Shown piece after piece: positions 22,856 through 33,864 of a stretch of 64,000 nucleotides of DNA; the stretch's first letter is position 1, and each line of letters opens with the position of its first letter. Position numbers and translations under genes: made by a program. Source of the stretch: Locusta migratoria (Eukaryota > Arthropoda > Insecta > Orthoptera > Acrididae); the NCBI GenBank assembly GCA_026315105.1, contig JAOYRU010000067.1, forward strand, positions 1 to 64,000, given 5' to 3'. Under the pieces are notes generated by a model. The model had not been told where the DNA came from. It made no database searches and was given only the letters and a program-made list of their open reading frames with translations.

Positions 22856-23334
22856 TGACGTCGTTGTGCTTGATTTTCCACTGCTTCCATGCGTGCAGAG
22901 TCGTTTGTTATTGACTTCGATGACTTCATCTGACGCCACGCTGACGCTAGGAAAAAGCCTCTTTTATCACTGCACAGGGCAAATGGCTTGCAGAGAACGA
23001 TGCACAAGAGAGAATAGAGTGTTGACTGCGTAAGTGGCTGAATCCAGCAGATACCCATGATAATGCAATCGAATTAGACACATGCAAATTAAACACTGGG
23101 CTGTTATCGACTGCACGCTAAAATAAACAAAACGTTAGTGTTCAGTGTAGTGGCGTTTTCAGGGACATCTGGCGGACGACGGCGCAGATGAGCTGCATTG
23201 CCTTCTGGACAGAACTGGAGCGCAGCATCATGGAGCCAGAAAAGACAGCGGTTTACTTGTGAGCCGCCAGTTTAGCGGAAAAGCACCACCAAAGTTGCCA
23301 CTACATGTCTGTCAATGGAGGAAGAGAAAATTTT

Positions 23335-23416
23335 CGCAGTCGGCAGGACTCGAACCTACGCTCCCAGAGGGAATCTGATTTCAAGTCAGACGCCTTAACC
23401 ACTCGGCCACGACTGC
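23335..23416 (-). tRNA. Trnas-uga: tRNA-Ser (UGA)
   Basis: Ser copy 28, canonical. Confidence 0.95.
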
Positions 23417-23629
23417 GGTGGAGCAAAGTTTTCTATAAAACTTGCCTAGTGTTCATAAGGTGAGGCCAAGATGCAGCTTGTGAATAAGTACTGTGTTTCG
23501 CTTGCTTGTCTAGTGTAGAACTAGACACGCAGAAACAGCTACAGGAGGGTGTCAAGTTTTTTCTCAGTTGTAGGGACGGTAACACGGTCGCAGGGTAATG
23601 CCACTGTCGATGGCTTAAAAAGAAACGTA

Positions 23630-23702
23630 TGCCGAAACCCGGGATCGAACCAGTGACCTTTAGATCTTCAGTCTAACGCTCTCCCAACTGAGCTATTTCG
23701 GC
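23630..23702 (-). tRNA. Trnaf-gaa: tRNA-Phe (GAA), A49 class
   Basis: Phe copy 29. A49·G65 mismatch but T27, although in an 836-bp unit; this separates the two markers that are linked in copies 11-25. Confidence 0.92.
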
Positions 23703-24170
23703 TGACGTCGTTGTGCTTGATTTTCCACTGCTTCCATGCGTGCAGAGTCGTTTGTTATTGACTTCGATGACTTCATCTGACGCTAGGAAAAAGCCTCTTT
23801 TATCACTGCACAGGGCAAATGGCTTGCAGAGAACGATGCACAAGAGAGAATAGAGTGTTGACTGCGTAAGTGGCTGAATCCAGCAGATACCCATGATAAT
23901 GCAATCGAATTAGACACATGCAAATTAAACACTGGGCTGTTATCGACTGCACGCTAAAATAAACAAAACGTTAGTGTTCAGTGTAGTGGCGTTTTCAGGG
24001 ACATCTGGCGGACGACGGCGCAGATGAGCTGCATTGCCTTCTGGACAGAACTGGAGCGCAGCATCATGGAGCCAGAAAAGACAGCGGTTTACTTGTGAGC
24101 CGCCAGTTTAGCGGAAAAGCACCACCAAAGTTGCCACTACATGTCTGTCAATGGAGGAAGAGAAAATTTT

Positions 24171-24252
24171 CGCAGTCGGCAGGACTCGAACCTACGCTCC
24201 CAGAGGGAATCTGATTTCAAGTCAGACGCCTTAACCACTCGGCCACGACTGC
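24171..24252 (-). tRNA. Trnas-uga: tRNA-Ser (UGA)
   Basis: Ser copy 29, canonical. Confidence 0.95.
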
Positions 24253-24465
24253 GGTGGAGCAAAGTTTTCTATAAAACTTGCCTAGTGTTCATAAGGTGAG
24301 GCCAAGATGCAGCTTGTGAATAAGTACTGTGTTTCGCTTGCTTGTCTAGTGTAGAACTAGACACGCAGAAACAGCTACAGGAGGGTGTCAAGTTTTTTCT
24401 CAGTTGTAGGGACGGTAACACGGTCGCAGGGTAATGCCACTGTCGATGGCTTAAAAAGAAACGTA

Positions 24466-24538
24466 AGCCGAAACCATGGATCGAACCAGTGACCTTTAGA
24501 TCTTCAGTCTAACGCTCTCCCAACTGAGCTATTTCGGC
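24466..24538 (-). pseudogene. Trnaf-gaa: Degenerate tRNA-Phe (GAA), U73 class
   Basis: Phe copy 30. Three T-stem mismatches and U73. Confidence 0.85.
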
Positions 24539-25017
24539 TGACGTCGTTGTGCTTGATTTTCCACTGCTTCCATGCGTGCAGAGTCGTTTGTTATTGACTT
24601 CGATGACTTCATCTGACGCCACGCTGACGCTAGGAAAAAGCCTCTTTTATCACTGCACAGGGCAAATGGCTTGCAGAGAACGATGCACAAGAGAGAATAG
24701 AGTGTTGACTGCGTAAGTGGCTGAATCCAGCAGATACCCATGATAATGCAATCGAATTAGACACATGCAAATTAAACACTGGGCTGTTATCGACTGCACG
24801 CTAAAATAAACAAAACGTTAGTGTTCAGTGTAGTGGCGTTTTCAGGGACATCTGGCGGACGACGGCGCAGATGAGCTGCATTGCCTTCTGGACAGAACTG
24901 GAGCGCAGCATCATGGAGCCAGAAAAGACAGCGGTTTACTTGTGAGCCGCCAGTTTAGCGGAAAAGCACCACCAAAGTTGCCACTACATGTCTGTCAATG
25001 GAGGAAGAGAAAGTTTT

Positions 25018-25099
25018 CGCAGTCGGCAGGACTCGAACCTACGCTCCCAGAGGGAATCTGATTTCAAGTCAGACGCCTTAACCACTCGGCCACGACTGC
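25018..25099 (-). tRNA. Trnas-uga: tRNA-Ser (UGA), terminator altered
   Basis: Ser copy 30. The gene is canonical, but the downstream AAAATTTT reads AAAACTTT (plus-strand G at 25013), leaving only three T. Read-through beyond the usual end is likely. Confidence 0.93.
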
Positions 25100-25312
25100 G
25101 GTGGAGCAAAGTTTTCTATAAAACTTGCCTAGTGTTCATAAGGTGAGGCCAAGATGCAGCTTGTGAATAAGTACTGTGTTTCGCTTGCTTGTCTAGTGTA
25201 GAACTAGACACGCAGAAACAGCTACAGGAGGGTGTCAAGTTTTTTCTCAGTTGTAGGGACGGTAACACGGTCGCAGGGTAATGCCACTGTCGATGGCTTA
25301 AAAAGAAACGTA

Positions 25313-25385
25313 TGCCGAAACCCGGGATCGAACCAGTGACCTTTAGATCTTCAGTCTAACGCTCTCCCAACTGAGCTATTTCGGC
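25313..25385 (-). tRNA. Trnaf-gaa: tRNA-Phe (GAA), A49 class
   Basis: Phe copy 31. A49·G65 mismatch; A73. Confidence 0.92.
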
Positions 25386-25864
25386 TGACGTCGTTGTGCT
25401 TGATTTTCCACTGCTTCCATGCGTGCAGAGTCGTTTGTTATTGACTTCGATGACTTCATCTGACGCCACGCTGACGCTAGGAAAAAGCCTCTTTTATCAC
25501 TGCACAGGGCAAATGGCTTGCAGAGAACGATGCACAAGAGAGAATAGAGTGTTGACTGCGTAAGTGGCTGAATCCAGCAGATACCCATGATAATGCAATC
25601 GAATTAGACACATGCAAATTAAACACTGGGCTGTTATCGACTGCACGCTAAAATAAACAAAACGTTAGTGTTCAGTGTAGTGGCGTTTTCAGGGACATCT
25701 GGCGGACGACGGCGCAGATGAGCTGCATTGCCTTCTGGACAGAACTGGAGCGCAGCATCATGGAGCCAGAAAAGACAGCGGTTTACTTGTGAGCCGCCAG
25801 TTTAGCGGAAAAGCACCACCAAAGTTGCCACTACATGTCTGTCAATGGAGGAAGAGAAAATTTT

Positions 25865-25946
25865 CGCAGTCGGCAGGACTCGAACCTACGCTCCCAGAGG
25901 GAATCTGATTTCAAGTCAGACGCCTTAACCACTCGGCCACGACTGC
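25865..25946 (-). tRNA. Trnas-uga: tRNA-Ser (UGA)
   Basis: Ser copy 31, canonical. Confidence 0.95.
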
Positions 25947-26159
25947 GGTGGAGCAAAGTTTTCTATAAAACTTGCCTAGTGTTCATAAGGTGAGGCCAAG
26001 ATGCAGCTTGTGAATAAGTACTGTGTTTCGCTTGCTTGTCTAGTGTAGAACTAGACACGCAGAAACAGCTACAGGAGGGTGTCAAGTTTTTTCTCAGTTG
26101 TAGGGGCGGTAACACGGTCGCAGGGTAATGCCACTGTCGATGGCTTAAAAAGAAACGTA

Positions 26160-26232
26160 TGCCGAAACCCGGGATCGAACCAGTGACCTTTAGATCTTCA
26201 GTCTAACGCTCTCCCAACTGAGCTATTTCGGC
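26160..26232 (-). tRNA. Trnaf-gaa: tRNA-Phe (GAA), A49 class
   Basis: Phe copy 32. A49·G65 mismatch, T27; in the last 836-bp unit of the window. Confidence 0.92.
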
Positions 26233-26700
26233 TGACGTCGTTGTGCTTGATTTTCCACTGCTTCCATGCGTGCAGAGTCGTTTGTTATTGACTTCGATGA
26301 CTTCATCTGACGCTAGGAAAAAGCCTCTTTTATCACTGCACAGGGCAAATGGCTTGCAGAGAACGATGCACAAGAGAGAATAGAGTGTTGACTGCGTAAG
26401 TGGCTGAATCCAGCAGATACCCATGATAATGCAATCGAATTAGACACATGCAAATTAAACACTGGGCTGTTATCGACTGCACGCTAAAATAAACAAAACG
26501 TTAGTGTTCAGTGTAGTGGCGTTTTCAGGGACATCTGGCGGACGACGGCGCAGATGAGCTGCATTGCCTTCTGGACAGAACTGGAGCGCAGCATCATGGA
26601 GCCAGAAAAGACAGCGGTTTACTTGTGAGCCGCCAGTTTAGCGGAAAAGCACCACCAAAGTTGCCACTACATGTCTGTCAATGGAGGAAGAGAAAATTTT

Positions 26701-26782
26701 CGCAGTCGGCAGGACTCGAACCTACGCTCCCAGAGGGAATCTGATTTCAAGTCAGACGCCTTAACCACTCGGCCACGACTGC
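26701..26782 (-). tRNA. Trnas-uga: tRNA-Ser (UGA)
   Basis: Ser copy 32, canonical. Confidence 0.95.
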
Positions 26783-26995
26783 GGTGGAGCAAAGTTTTCT
26801 ATAAAACTTGCCTAGTGTTCATAAGGTGAGGCCAAGATGCAGCTTGTGAATAAGTACTGTGTTTCGCTTGCTTGTCTAGTGTAGAACTAGACACGCAGAA
26901 ACAGCTACAGGAGGGTGTCAAGTTTTTTCTCAGTTGTAGGGACGGTAACACGGTCGCAGGGTAATGCCACTGTCGATGGCTTAAAAAGAAACGTA

Positions 26996-27068
26996 AGCCG
27001 AAACCATGGATCGAACCAGTGACCTTTAGATCTTCAGTCTAACGCTCTCCCAACTGAGCTATTTCGGC
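26996..27068 (-). pseudogene. Trnaf-gaa: Degenerate tRNA-Phe (GAA), U73 class
   Basis: Phe copy 33. Three T-stem mismatches and U73; the last of nine degenerate copies. Confidence 0.85.
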
Positions 27069-27547
27069 TGACGTCGTTGTGCTTGATTTTCCACTGCTTC
27101 CATGCGTGCAGAGTCGTTTGTTATTGACTTCGATGACTTCATCTGACGCCACGCTGACGCTAGGAAAAAGCCTCTTTTATCACTGCACAGGGCAAATGGC
27201 TTGCAGAGAACGATGCACAAGAGAGAATAGAGTGTTGACTGCGTAAGTGGCTGAATCCAGCAGATACCCATGATAATGCAATCGAATTAGACACATGCAA
27301 ATTAAACACTGGGCTGTTATCGACTGCACGCTAAAATAAACAAAACGTTAGTGTTCAGTGTAGTGGCGTTTTCAGGGACATCTGGCGGACGACGGCGCAG
27401 ATGAGCTGCATTGCCTTCTGGACAGAACTGGAGCGCAGCATCATGGAGCCAGAAAAGACAGCGGTTTACTTGTGAGCCGCCAGTTTAGCGGAAAAGCACC
27501 ACCAAAGTTGCCACTACATGTCTGTCAATGGAGGAAGAGAAAATTTT

Positions 27548-27629
27548 CGCAGTCGGCAGGACTCGAACCTACGCTCCCAGAGGGAATCTGATTTCAAGTC
27601 AGACGCCTTAACCACTCGGCCACGACTGC
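27548..27629 (-). tRNA. Trnas-uga: tRNA-Ser (UGA)
   Basis: Ser copy 33, canonical. Confidence 0.95.
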
Positions 27630-27842
27630 GGTGGAGCAAAGTTTTCTATAAAACTTGCCTAGTGTTCATAAGGTGAGGCCAAGATGCAGCTTGTGAATAA
27701 GTACTGTGTTTCGCTTGCTTGTCTATTGTAGAACTAGACACGCAGAAACAGCTACAGGAGGGTGTCAAGTTTTTTCTCAGTTGTAGGGACGGTAACACGG
27801 TCGCAGGGTAATGCCACTGTCGATGGCTTAAAAAGAAACGTA

Positions 27843-27915
27843 AGCCGAAACCCGGGATCGAACCAGTGACCTTTAGATCTTCAGTCTAACGCTCTCCCAA
27901 CTGAGCTATTTCGGC
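27843..27915 (-). tRNA. Trnaf-gaa: tRNA-Phe (GAA), U73 with intact 3' T-stem strand
   Basis: Phe copy 34. U73 as in the degenerate class, but CCGGG as in the A49 class: a recombinant between them. A49·G65 mismatch. Function doubtful because A73 is missing. Confidence 0.8.
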
Positions 27916-28394
27916 TGACGTCGTTGTGCTTGATTTTCCACTGCTTCCATGCGTGCAGAGTCGTTTGTTATTGACTTCGATGACTTCATCTGACGCCACG
28001 CTGACGCTAGGAAAAAGCCTCTTTTATCACTGCACAGGGCAAATGGCTTGCAGAGAACGATGCACAAGAGAGAATAGAGTGTTGACTGCGTAAGTGGCTG
28101 AATCCAGCAGATACCCATGATAATGCAATCGAATTAGACACATGCAAATTAAACACTGGGCTGTTATCGACTGCACGCTAAAATAAACAAAACGTTAGTG
28201 TTCAGTGTAGTGGCGTTTTCAGGGACATCTGGCGGACGACGGCGCAGATGAGCTGCATTGCCTTCTGGACAGAACTGGAGCGCAGCATCATGGAGCCAGA
28301 AAAGACAGCGGTTTACTTGTGAGCCGCCAGTTTAGCGGAAAAGCACCACCAAAGTTGCCACTACATGTCTGTCAATGGAGGAAGAGAAAATTTT

Positions 28395-28476
28395 CGCAGT
28401 CGGCAGGACTCGAACCTACGCTCCCAGAGGGAATCTGATTTCAAGTCAGACGCCTTAACCACTCGGCCACGACTGC
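28395..28476 (-). tRNA. Trnas-uga: tRNA-Ser (UGA)
   Basis: Ser copy 34, canonical; TATA-like box intact although spacer B has the 4-bp insertion further up. Confidence 0.95.
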
Positions 28477-28693
28477 GGTGGAGCAAAGTTTTCTATAAAA
28501 CTTGCCTAGTGTTCATAAGGTGAGGCCAAGATGCAGCTTGTGAATAAGTACTGTGTTTCGCTTGCTGGCTTGTTTGGTGTACAACTAGACACGCAGAAAC
28601 AGCTACAGGAGGGTGTCAAGTTTGTTCTCAGTTGTAGGGACGGTAACACGGTCGCAGGGTAATGCCACTGTCGATGGCTTAAAAAGAAACGTA

Positions 28694-28766
28694 TGCCGAA
28701 ACCCGGGATCGAACCAGGGACCTTTAGATCTTCAGTCTAACGCTCTCCCAACAGAGCTATTTCGGC
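28694..28766 (-). tRNA. Trnaf-gaa: tRNA-Phe (GAA), C49 with A14 changed to U
   Basis: Phe copy 35. The T stem is fully paired (C49), but A14 in the D loop is U; A14 normally makes the conserved tertiary pair with U8 and is part of the A box. Only this copy has it. Confidence 0.85.
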
Positions 28767-29245
28767 TGACGTCGTTGTGCTTGCTTTTCCACTGCTTCCA
28801 TGCGTGCAGAGTCGTTTGTTATTGACTTCGATGACTTCATCTGACGCCACGCTGACGCTAGGAAAAAGCCTCTTTTATCACTGCACAGGGCAAATGGCTT
28901 GCAGAGAACGATGCACAAGAGAGAATAGAGTGTTGACTGCGTAAGTGGCTGAATCCAGCAGATACCCATGATAATGCAATCGAATTAGACACATGCAAAT
29001 TAAACACTGGGCTGTTATCGACTGCACGCTAAAATAAACAAAACGTTAGTGTTCAGTGTAGTGGCGTTTTCAGGGACATCTGGCGGACGACGGCGCAGAT
29101 GAGCTGCATTGCCTTCTGGACAGAACTGGAGCGCAGCATCATGGAGCCAGAAAAGACAGCGGTTTACTTGTGAGCCGCCAGCTTAGCGGAAAAGCACCAC
29201 CAAAGTTGCCACTACATGTCTGTCAATGGAGGAAGAGAAAATTTT

Positions 29246-29327
29246 CGCAGTCGGCAGGACTCGAACCTACGCTCCCAGAGGGAATCTGATTTCAAGTCAG
29301 ACGCCTTAACCACTCGGCCACGACTGC
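29246..29327 (-). tRNA. Trnas-uga: tRNA-Ser (UGA), TATC upstream
   Basis: Ser copy 35. Gene canonical; upstream TATAG is TATCG. Confidence 0.95.
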
Positions 29328-29544
29328 GGTGGAGCAAAGCTTTCGATAAAACTTGCCTAGTGTTCACGAGGTGAGGCCAAGATGCGGCTTGTGAATAAGT
29401 ACTGTGTTTCGCTTGCTGGCTTGTTTGGTGTACAACTAGACACGCAGAAACAGCTACAGGAGGGTGTCAAGTTTGTTCTCAGTTGTAGGGACGGTAACAC
29501 GGTCGCAGGGTAATGCCACTGTCGATGGCTTAAAAAGAAACGTA

Positions 29545-29617
29545 TGCCGAAACCCGGGATCGAACCAGGGACCTTTAGATCTTCAGTCTAACGCTCTCCC
29601 AACTGAGCTATTTCGGC
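29545..29617 (-). tRNA. Trnaf-gaa: tRNA-Phe (GAA), canonical
   Basis: Phe copy 36. All stems pair: T stem CCTGG/CCGGG, T27-A43, A14, A73, T5 terminator. The first fully canonical copy from the left. Confidence 0.96.
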
Positions 29618-30096
29618 TGACGTCGTTGTGCTTGCTTTTCCACTGCTTCCATGCGTGCAGAGTCGTTTGTTATTGACTTCGATGACTTCATCTGACGCCA
29701 CGCTGACGCTAGGAAAAAGCCTCTTTTATCACTGCACAGGGCAAATGGCTTGCAGAGAACGATGCACAAGAGAGAATAGAGTGTTGACTGCGTAAGTGGC
29801 TGAATCCAGCAGATACCCATGATAATGCAATCGAATTAGACACATGCAAATTAAACACTGGGCTGTTATCGACTGCACGCTAAAATAAACAAAACGTTAG
29901 TGTTCAGTGTAGTGGCGTTTTCAGGGACATCTGGCGGACGACGGCGCAGATGAGCTGCATTGCCTTCTGGACAGAACTGGAGCGCAGCATCATGGAGCCA
30001 GAAAAGACAGCGGTTTACTTGTGAGCCGCCAGTGTAGCGGAAAAGCACCACCAAAGTTGCCACTACATGTCTGTCAATGGAGGAAGAGAAAATTTT

Positions 30097-30178
30097 CGCA
30101 GTCGGCAGGACTCGAACCTACGCTCCCAGAGGGAATCTGATTTCAAGTCAGACGCCTTAACCACTCGGCCACGACTGC
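30097..30178 (-). tRNA. Trnas-uga: tRNA-Ser (UGA)
   Basis: Ser copy 36, canonical. Confidence 0.95.
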
Positions 30179-30391
30179 GGTGGAGCAAAGTTTTCTATAA
30201 AACTTGCCTAGTGTTCATAAGGTGAGGCCAAGATGCAGCTTGTGAATAAGTACTGTGTTTCGCTTGCTTGTCTAGTGTAGAACTAGACACGCAGAAACAG
30301 CTACAGGAGGGTGTCAAGTTTTTTCTCAGTTGTAGGGACGGTAACACGGTCGCAGGGTAATGCCACTGTCGATGGCTTAAAAAGAAACGTA

Positions 30392-30464
30392 TGCCGAAAC
30401 CCGGGATCGAACCAGTGACCTTTAGATCTTCAGTCTAACGCTCTCCCAACTGAGCTATTTCGGC
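30392..30464 (-). tRNA. Trnaf-gaa: tRNA-Phe (GAA), A49 class
   Basis: Phe copy 37. A49·G65 mismatch; A73. Confidence 0.92.
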
Positions 30465-30943
30465 TGACGTCGTTGTGCTTGATTTTCCACTGCTTCCATG
30501 CGTGCAGAGTCGTTTGTTATTGACTTCGATGACTTCATCTGACGCCACGCTGACGCTAGGAAAAAGCCTCTTTTATCACTGCACAGGGCAAATGGCTTGC
30601 AGAGAACGATGCACAAGAGAGAATAGAGTGTTGACTGCGTAAGTGGCTGAATCCAGCAGATACCCATGATAATGCAATCGAATTAGACACATGCAAATTA
30701 AACACTGGGCTGTTATCGACTGCACGCTAAAATAAACAAAACGTTAGTGTTCAGTGTAGTGGCGTTTTCAGGGACATCTGGCGGACGACGGCGCAGATGA
30801 GCTGCATTGCCTTCTGGACAGAACTGGAGCGCAGCATCATGGAGCCAGAAAAGACAGCGGTTTACTTGTGAGCCGCCAATTTAGCGGAAAAGCACCACCA
30901 AAGTTGCCACTACACGTCTGTCAATGGAGGAAGAGAAAATTTT

Positions 30944-31025
30944 CGCAGTCGGCAGGACTCGAACCTACGCTCCCAGAGGGAATCTGATTTCAAGTCAGAC
31001 GCCTTAACCACTCGGCCACGACTGC
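30944..31025 (-). tRNA. Trnas-uga: tRNA-Ser (UGA), TATC upstream
   Basis: Ser copy 37. Gene canonical; upstream TATAG is TATCG. Confidence 0.95.
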
Positions 31026-31242
31026 GGTGGAGCAAAGCTTTCGATAAAACTTGCCTAGTGTTCACGAGGTGAGGCCAAGATGCGGCTTGAGAATAAGTAC
31101 TGTGTTTCGCTTGCTGGCTTGTTTGGTGTACAACTAGACACGCAGAAACAGCTACAGGAGGGTGTCAAGTTTTTTCTCAGTTGTAGGGACGGTAACACGG
31201 TCGCAGGGTAATGCCACTGTCGATGGCTTAAAAAGAAACGTA

Positions 31243-31315
31243 TGCCGAAACCCGGGATCGAACCAGTGACCTTTAGATCTTCAGTCTAACGCTCTCCCAA
31301 CTGAGCTATTTCGGC
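31243..31315 (-). tRNA. Trnaf-gaa: tRNA-Phe (GAA), A49 class
   Basis: Phe copy 38. A49·G65 mismatch; A73. Confidence 0.92.
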
Positions 31316-31794
31316 TGACGTCGTTGTGCTTGATTTTCCACTGCTTCCATGCGTGCAGAGTCGTTTGTTATTGACTTCGATGACTTCATCTGACGCCACG
31401 CTGACGCTAGGAAAAAGCCTCTTTTATCACTGCACAGGGCAAATGGCTTGCAGAGAACGATGCACAAGAGAGAATAGAGTGTTGACTGCGTAAGTGGCTG
31501 AATCCAGCAGATACCCATGATAATGCAATCGAATTAGACACATGCAAATTAAACACTGGGCTGTTATCGACTGCACGCTAAAATAAACAAAACGTTAGTG
31601 TTCAGTGTAGTGGCGTTTTCAGGGACATCTGGCGGACGACGGCGCAGATGAGCTGCATTGCCTTCTGGACAGAACTGGAGCGCAGCATCATGGAGCCAGA
31701 AAAGACAGCGGTTTACTTGTGAGCCGCCAATTTAGCGGAAAAGCACCACCAAAGTTGCCACTACATGTCTGTCAATGGAGGAAGAGAAAATTTT

Positions 31795-31876
31795 CGCAGT
31801 CGGCAGGACTCGAACCTACGCTCCCAGAGGGAATCTGATTTCAAGTCAGACGCCTTAACCACTCGGCCACGACTGC
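31795..31876 (-). tRNA. Trnas-uga: tRNA-Ser (UGA), TATC upstream
   Basis: Ser copy 38. Gene canonical; upstream TATAG is TATCG. Confidence 0.95.
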
Positions 31877-32093
31877 GGTGGAGCAAAGCTTTCGATAAAA
31901 CTTGCCTAGTGTTCACGAGGTGAGGCCAAGATGCGGCTTGAGAATAAGTACTGTGTTTCGCTTGCTGGCTTGTTTGGTGTACAACTAGACACGCAGAAAC
32001 AGCTACAGGAGGGTGTCAAGTTTGTTCTCAGTTGTAGGGACGGTAACACGGTCGCAGGGTAATGCCACTGTCGATGGCTTAAAAAGAAACGTA

Positions 32094-32166
32094 TGCCGAA
32101 ACCCGGGATCGAACCAGTGACCTTTAGATCTTCAGTCTAACGCTCTCCCAACTGAGCTATTTCGGC
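32094..32166 (-). tRNA. Trnaf-gaa: tRNA-Phe (GAA), A49 class
   Basis: Phe copy 39. A49·G65 mismatch, with the 5'-flank allele (cttgcttttcc) typical of canonical copies. Confidence 0.92.
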
Positions 32167-32645
32167 TGACGTCGTTGTGCTTGCTTTTCCACTGCTTCCA
32201 TGCGTGCAGAGTCGTTTGTTATTGACTTCGATGACTTCATCTGACGCCACGCTGACGCTAGGAAAAAGCCTCTTTTATCACTGCACAGGGCAAATGGCTT
32301 GCAGAGAACGATGCACAAGAGAGAATAGAGTGTTGACTGCGTAAGTGGCTGAATCCAGCAGATACCCATGATAATGCAATCGAATTAGACACATGCAAAT
32401 TAAACACTGGGCTGTTATCGACTGCACGCTAAAATAAACAAAACGTTAGTGTTCAGTGTAGTGGCGTTTTCAGGGACATCTGGCGGACGACGGCGCAGAT
32501 GAGCTGCATTGCCTTCTGGACAGAACTGGAGCGCAGCATCATGGAGCCAGAAAAGACAGCGGTTTACTTGTGAGCCGCCAGCTTAGCGGAAAAGCACCAC
32601 CAAAGTTGCCACTACATGTCTGTCAATGGAGGAAGAGAAAATTTT

Positions 32646-32727
32646 CGCAGTCGGCAGGACTCGAACCTACGCTCCCAGAGGGAATCTGATTTCAAGTCAG
32701 ACGCCTTAACCACTCGGCCACGACTGC
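32646..32727 (-). tRNA. Trnas-uga: tRNA-Ser (UGA), TATC upstream
   Basis: Ser copy 39. Gene canonical; upstream TATAG is TATCG. Confidence 0.95.
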
Positions 32728-32944
32728 GGTGGAGCAAAGCTTTCGATAAAACTTGCCTAGTGTTCACGAGGTGAGGCCAAGATGCGGCTTGTGAATAAGT
32801 ACTGTGTTTCGCTTGCTGGCTTGTTTGGTGTACAACTAGACACGCAGAAACAGCTACAGGAGGGTGTCAAGTTTGTTCTCAGTTGTAGGGACGGTAACAC
32901 GGTCGCAGGGTAATGCCACTGTCGATGGCTTAAAAAGAAACGTA

Positions 32945-33017
32945 TGCCGAAACCCGGGATCGAACCAGGGACCTTTAGATCTTCAGTCTAACGCTCTCCC
33001 AACTGAGCTATTTCGGC
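32945..33017 (-). tRNA. Trnaf-gaa: tRNA-Phe (GAA), canonical
   Basis: Phe copy 40. Fully paired; A73; T5 terminator. Its spacer marker gccagtgtag is shared only with copy 36. Confidence 0.96.
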
Positions 33018-33496
33018 TGACGTCGTTGTGCTTGCTTTTCCACTGCTTCCATGCGTGCAGAGTCGTTTGTTATTGACTTCGATGACTTCATCTGACGCCA
33101 CGCTGACGCTAGGAAAAAGCCTCTTTTATCACTGCACAGGGCAAATGGCTTGCAGAGAACGATGCACAAGAGAGAATAGAGTGTTGACTGCGTAAGTGGC
33201 TGAATCCAGCAGATACCCATGATAATGCAATCGAATTAGACACATGCAAATTAAACACTGGGCTGTTATCGACTGCACGCTAAAATAAACAAAACGTTAG
33301 TGTTCAGTGTAGTGGCGTTTTCAGGGACATCTGGCGGACGACGGCGCAGATGAGCTGCATTGCCTTCTGGACAGAACTGGAGCGCAGCATCATGGAGCCA
33401 GAAAAGACAGCGGTTTACTTGTGAGCCGCCAGTGTAGCGGAAAAGCACCACCAAAGTTGCCACTACATGTCTGTCAATGGAGGAAGAGAAAATTTT

Positions 33497-33578
33497 CGCA
33501 GTCGGCAGGACTCGAACCTACGCTCCCAGAGGGAATCTGATTTCAAGTCAGACGCCTTAACCACTCGGCCACGACTGC
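33497..33578 (-). tRNA. Trnas-uga: tRNA-Ser (UGA)
   Basis: Ser copy 40, canonical. Confidence 0.95.
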
Positions 33579-33791
33579 GGTGGAGCAAAGTTTTCTATAA
33601 AACTTGCCTAGTGTTCATAAGGTGAGGCCAAGATGCAGCTTGTGAATAAGTACTGTGTTTCGCTTGCTTGTCTAGTGTAGAACTAGACACGCAGAAACAG
33701 CTACAGGAGGGTGTCAAGTTTTTTCTCAGTTGTAGGGACGGTAACACGGTCGCAGGGTAATGCCACTGTCGATGGCTTAAAAAGAAACGTA

Positions 33792-33864
33792 TGCCGAAAC
33801 CCGGGATCGAACCAGTGACCTTTAGATCTTCAGTCTAACGCTCTCCCAACTGAGCTATTTCGGC
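33792..33864 (-). tRNA. Trnaf-gaa: tRNA-Phe (GAA), A49 class
   Basis: Phe copy 41. A49·G65 mismatch; A73. Confidence 0.92.

Larger units (their letters stand above)
16887..23629 (-). repeat. Eight-unit segment (copies 21-28), second copy of the 6,743-bp duplication
   Basis: This matches copies 13-20 unit for unit, with gagttgc in copies 21 and 23 and the ctacgaaa marker in copy 24. The exact breakpoints cannot be placed because neighbouring units are near-identical. Confidence 0.8.

Noticed and set aside
28613..28825. Plus-strand 70-codon ORF containing NPGSNQGPLDLQSNALPTE
   Set aside because: This is the well-known spurious translation of the antisense strand of a tRNA gene, here tRNA-Phe.
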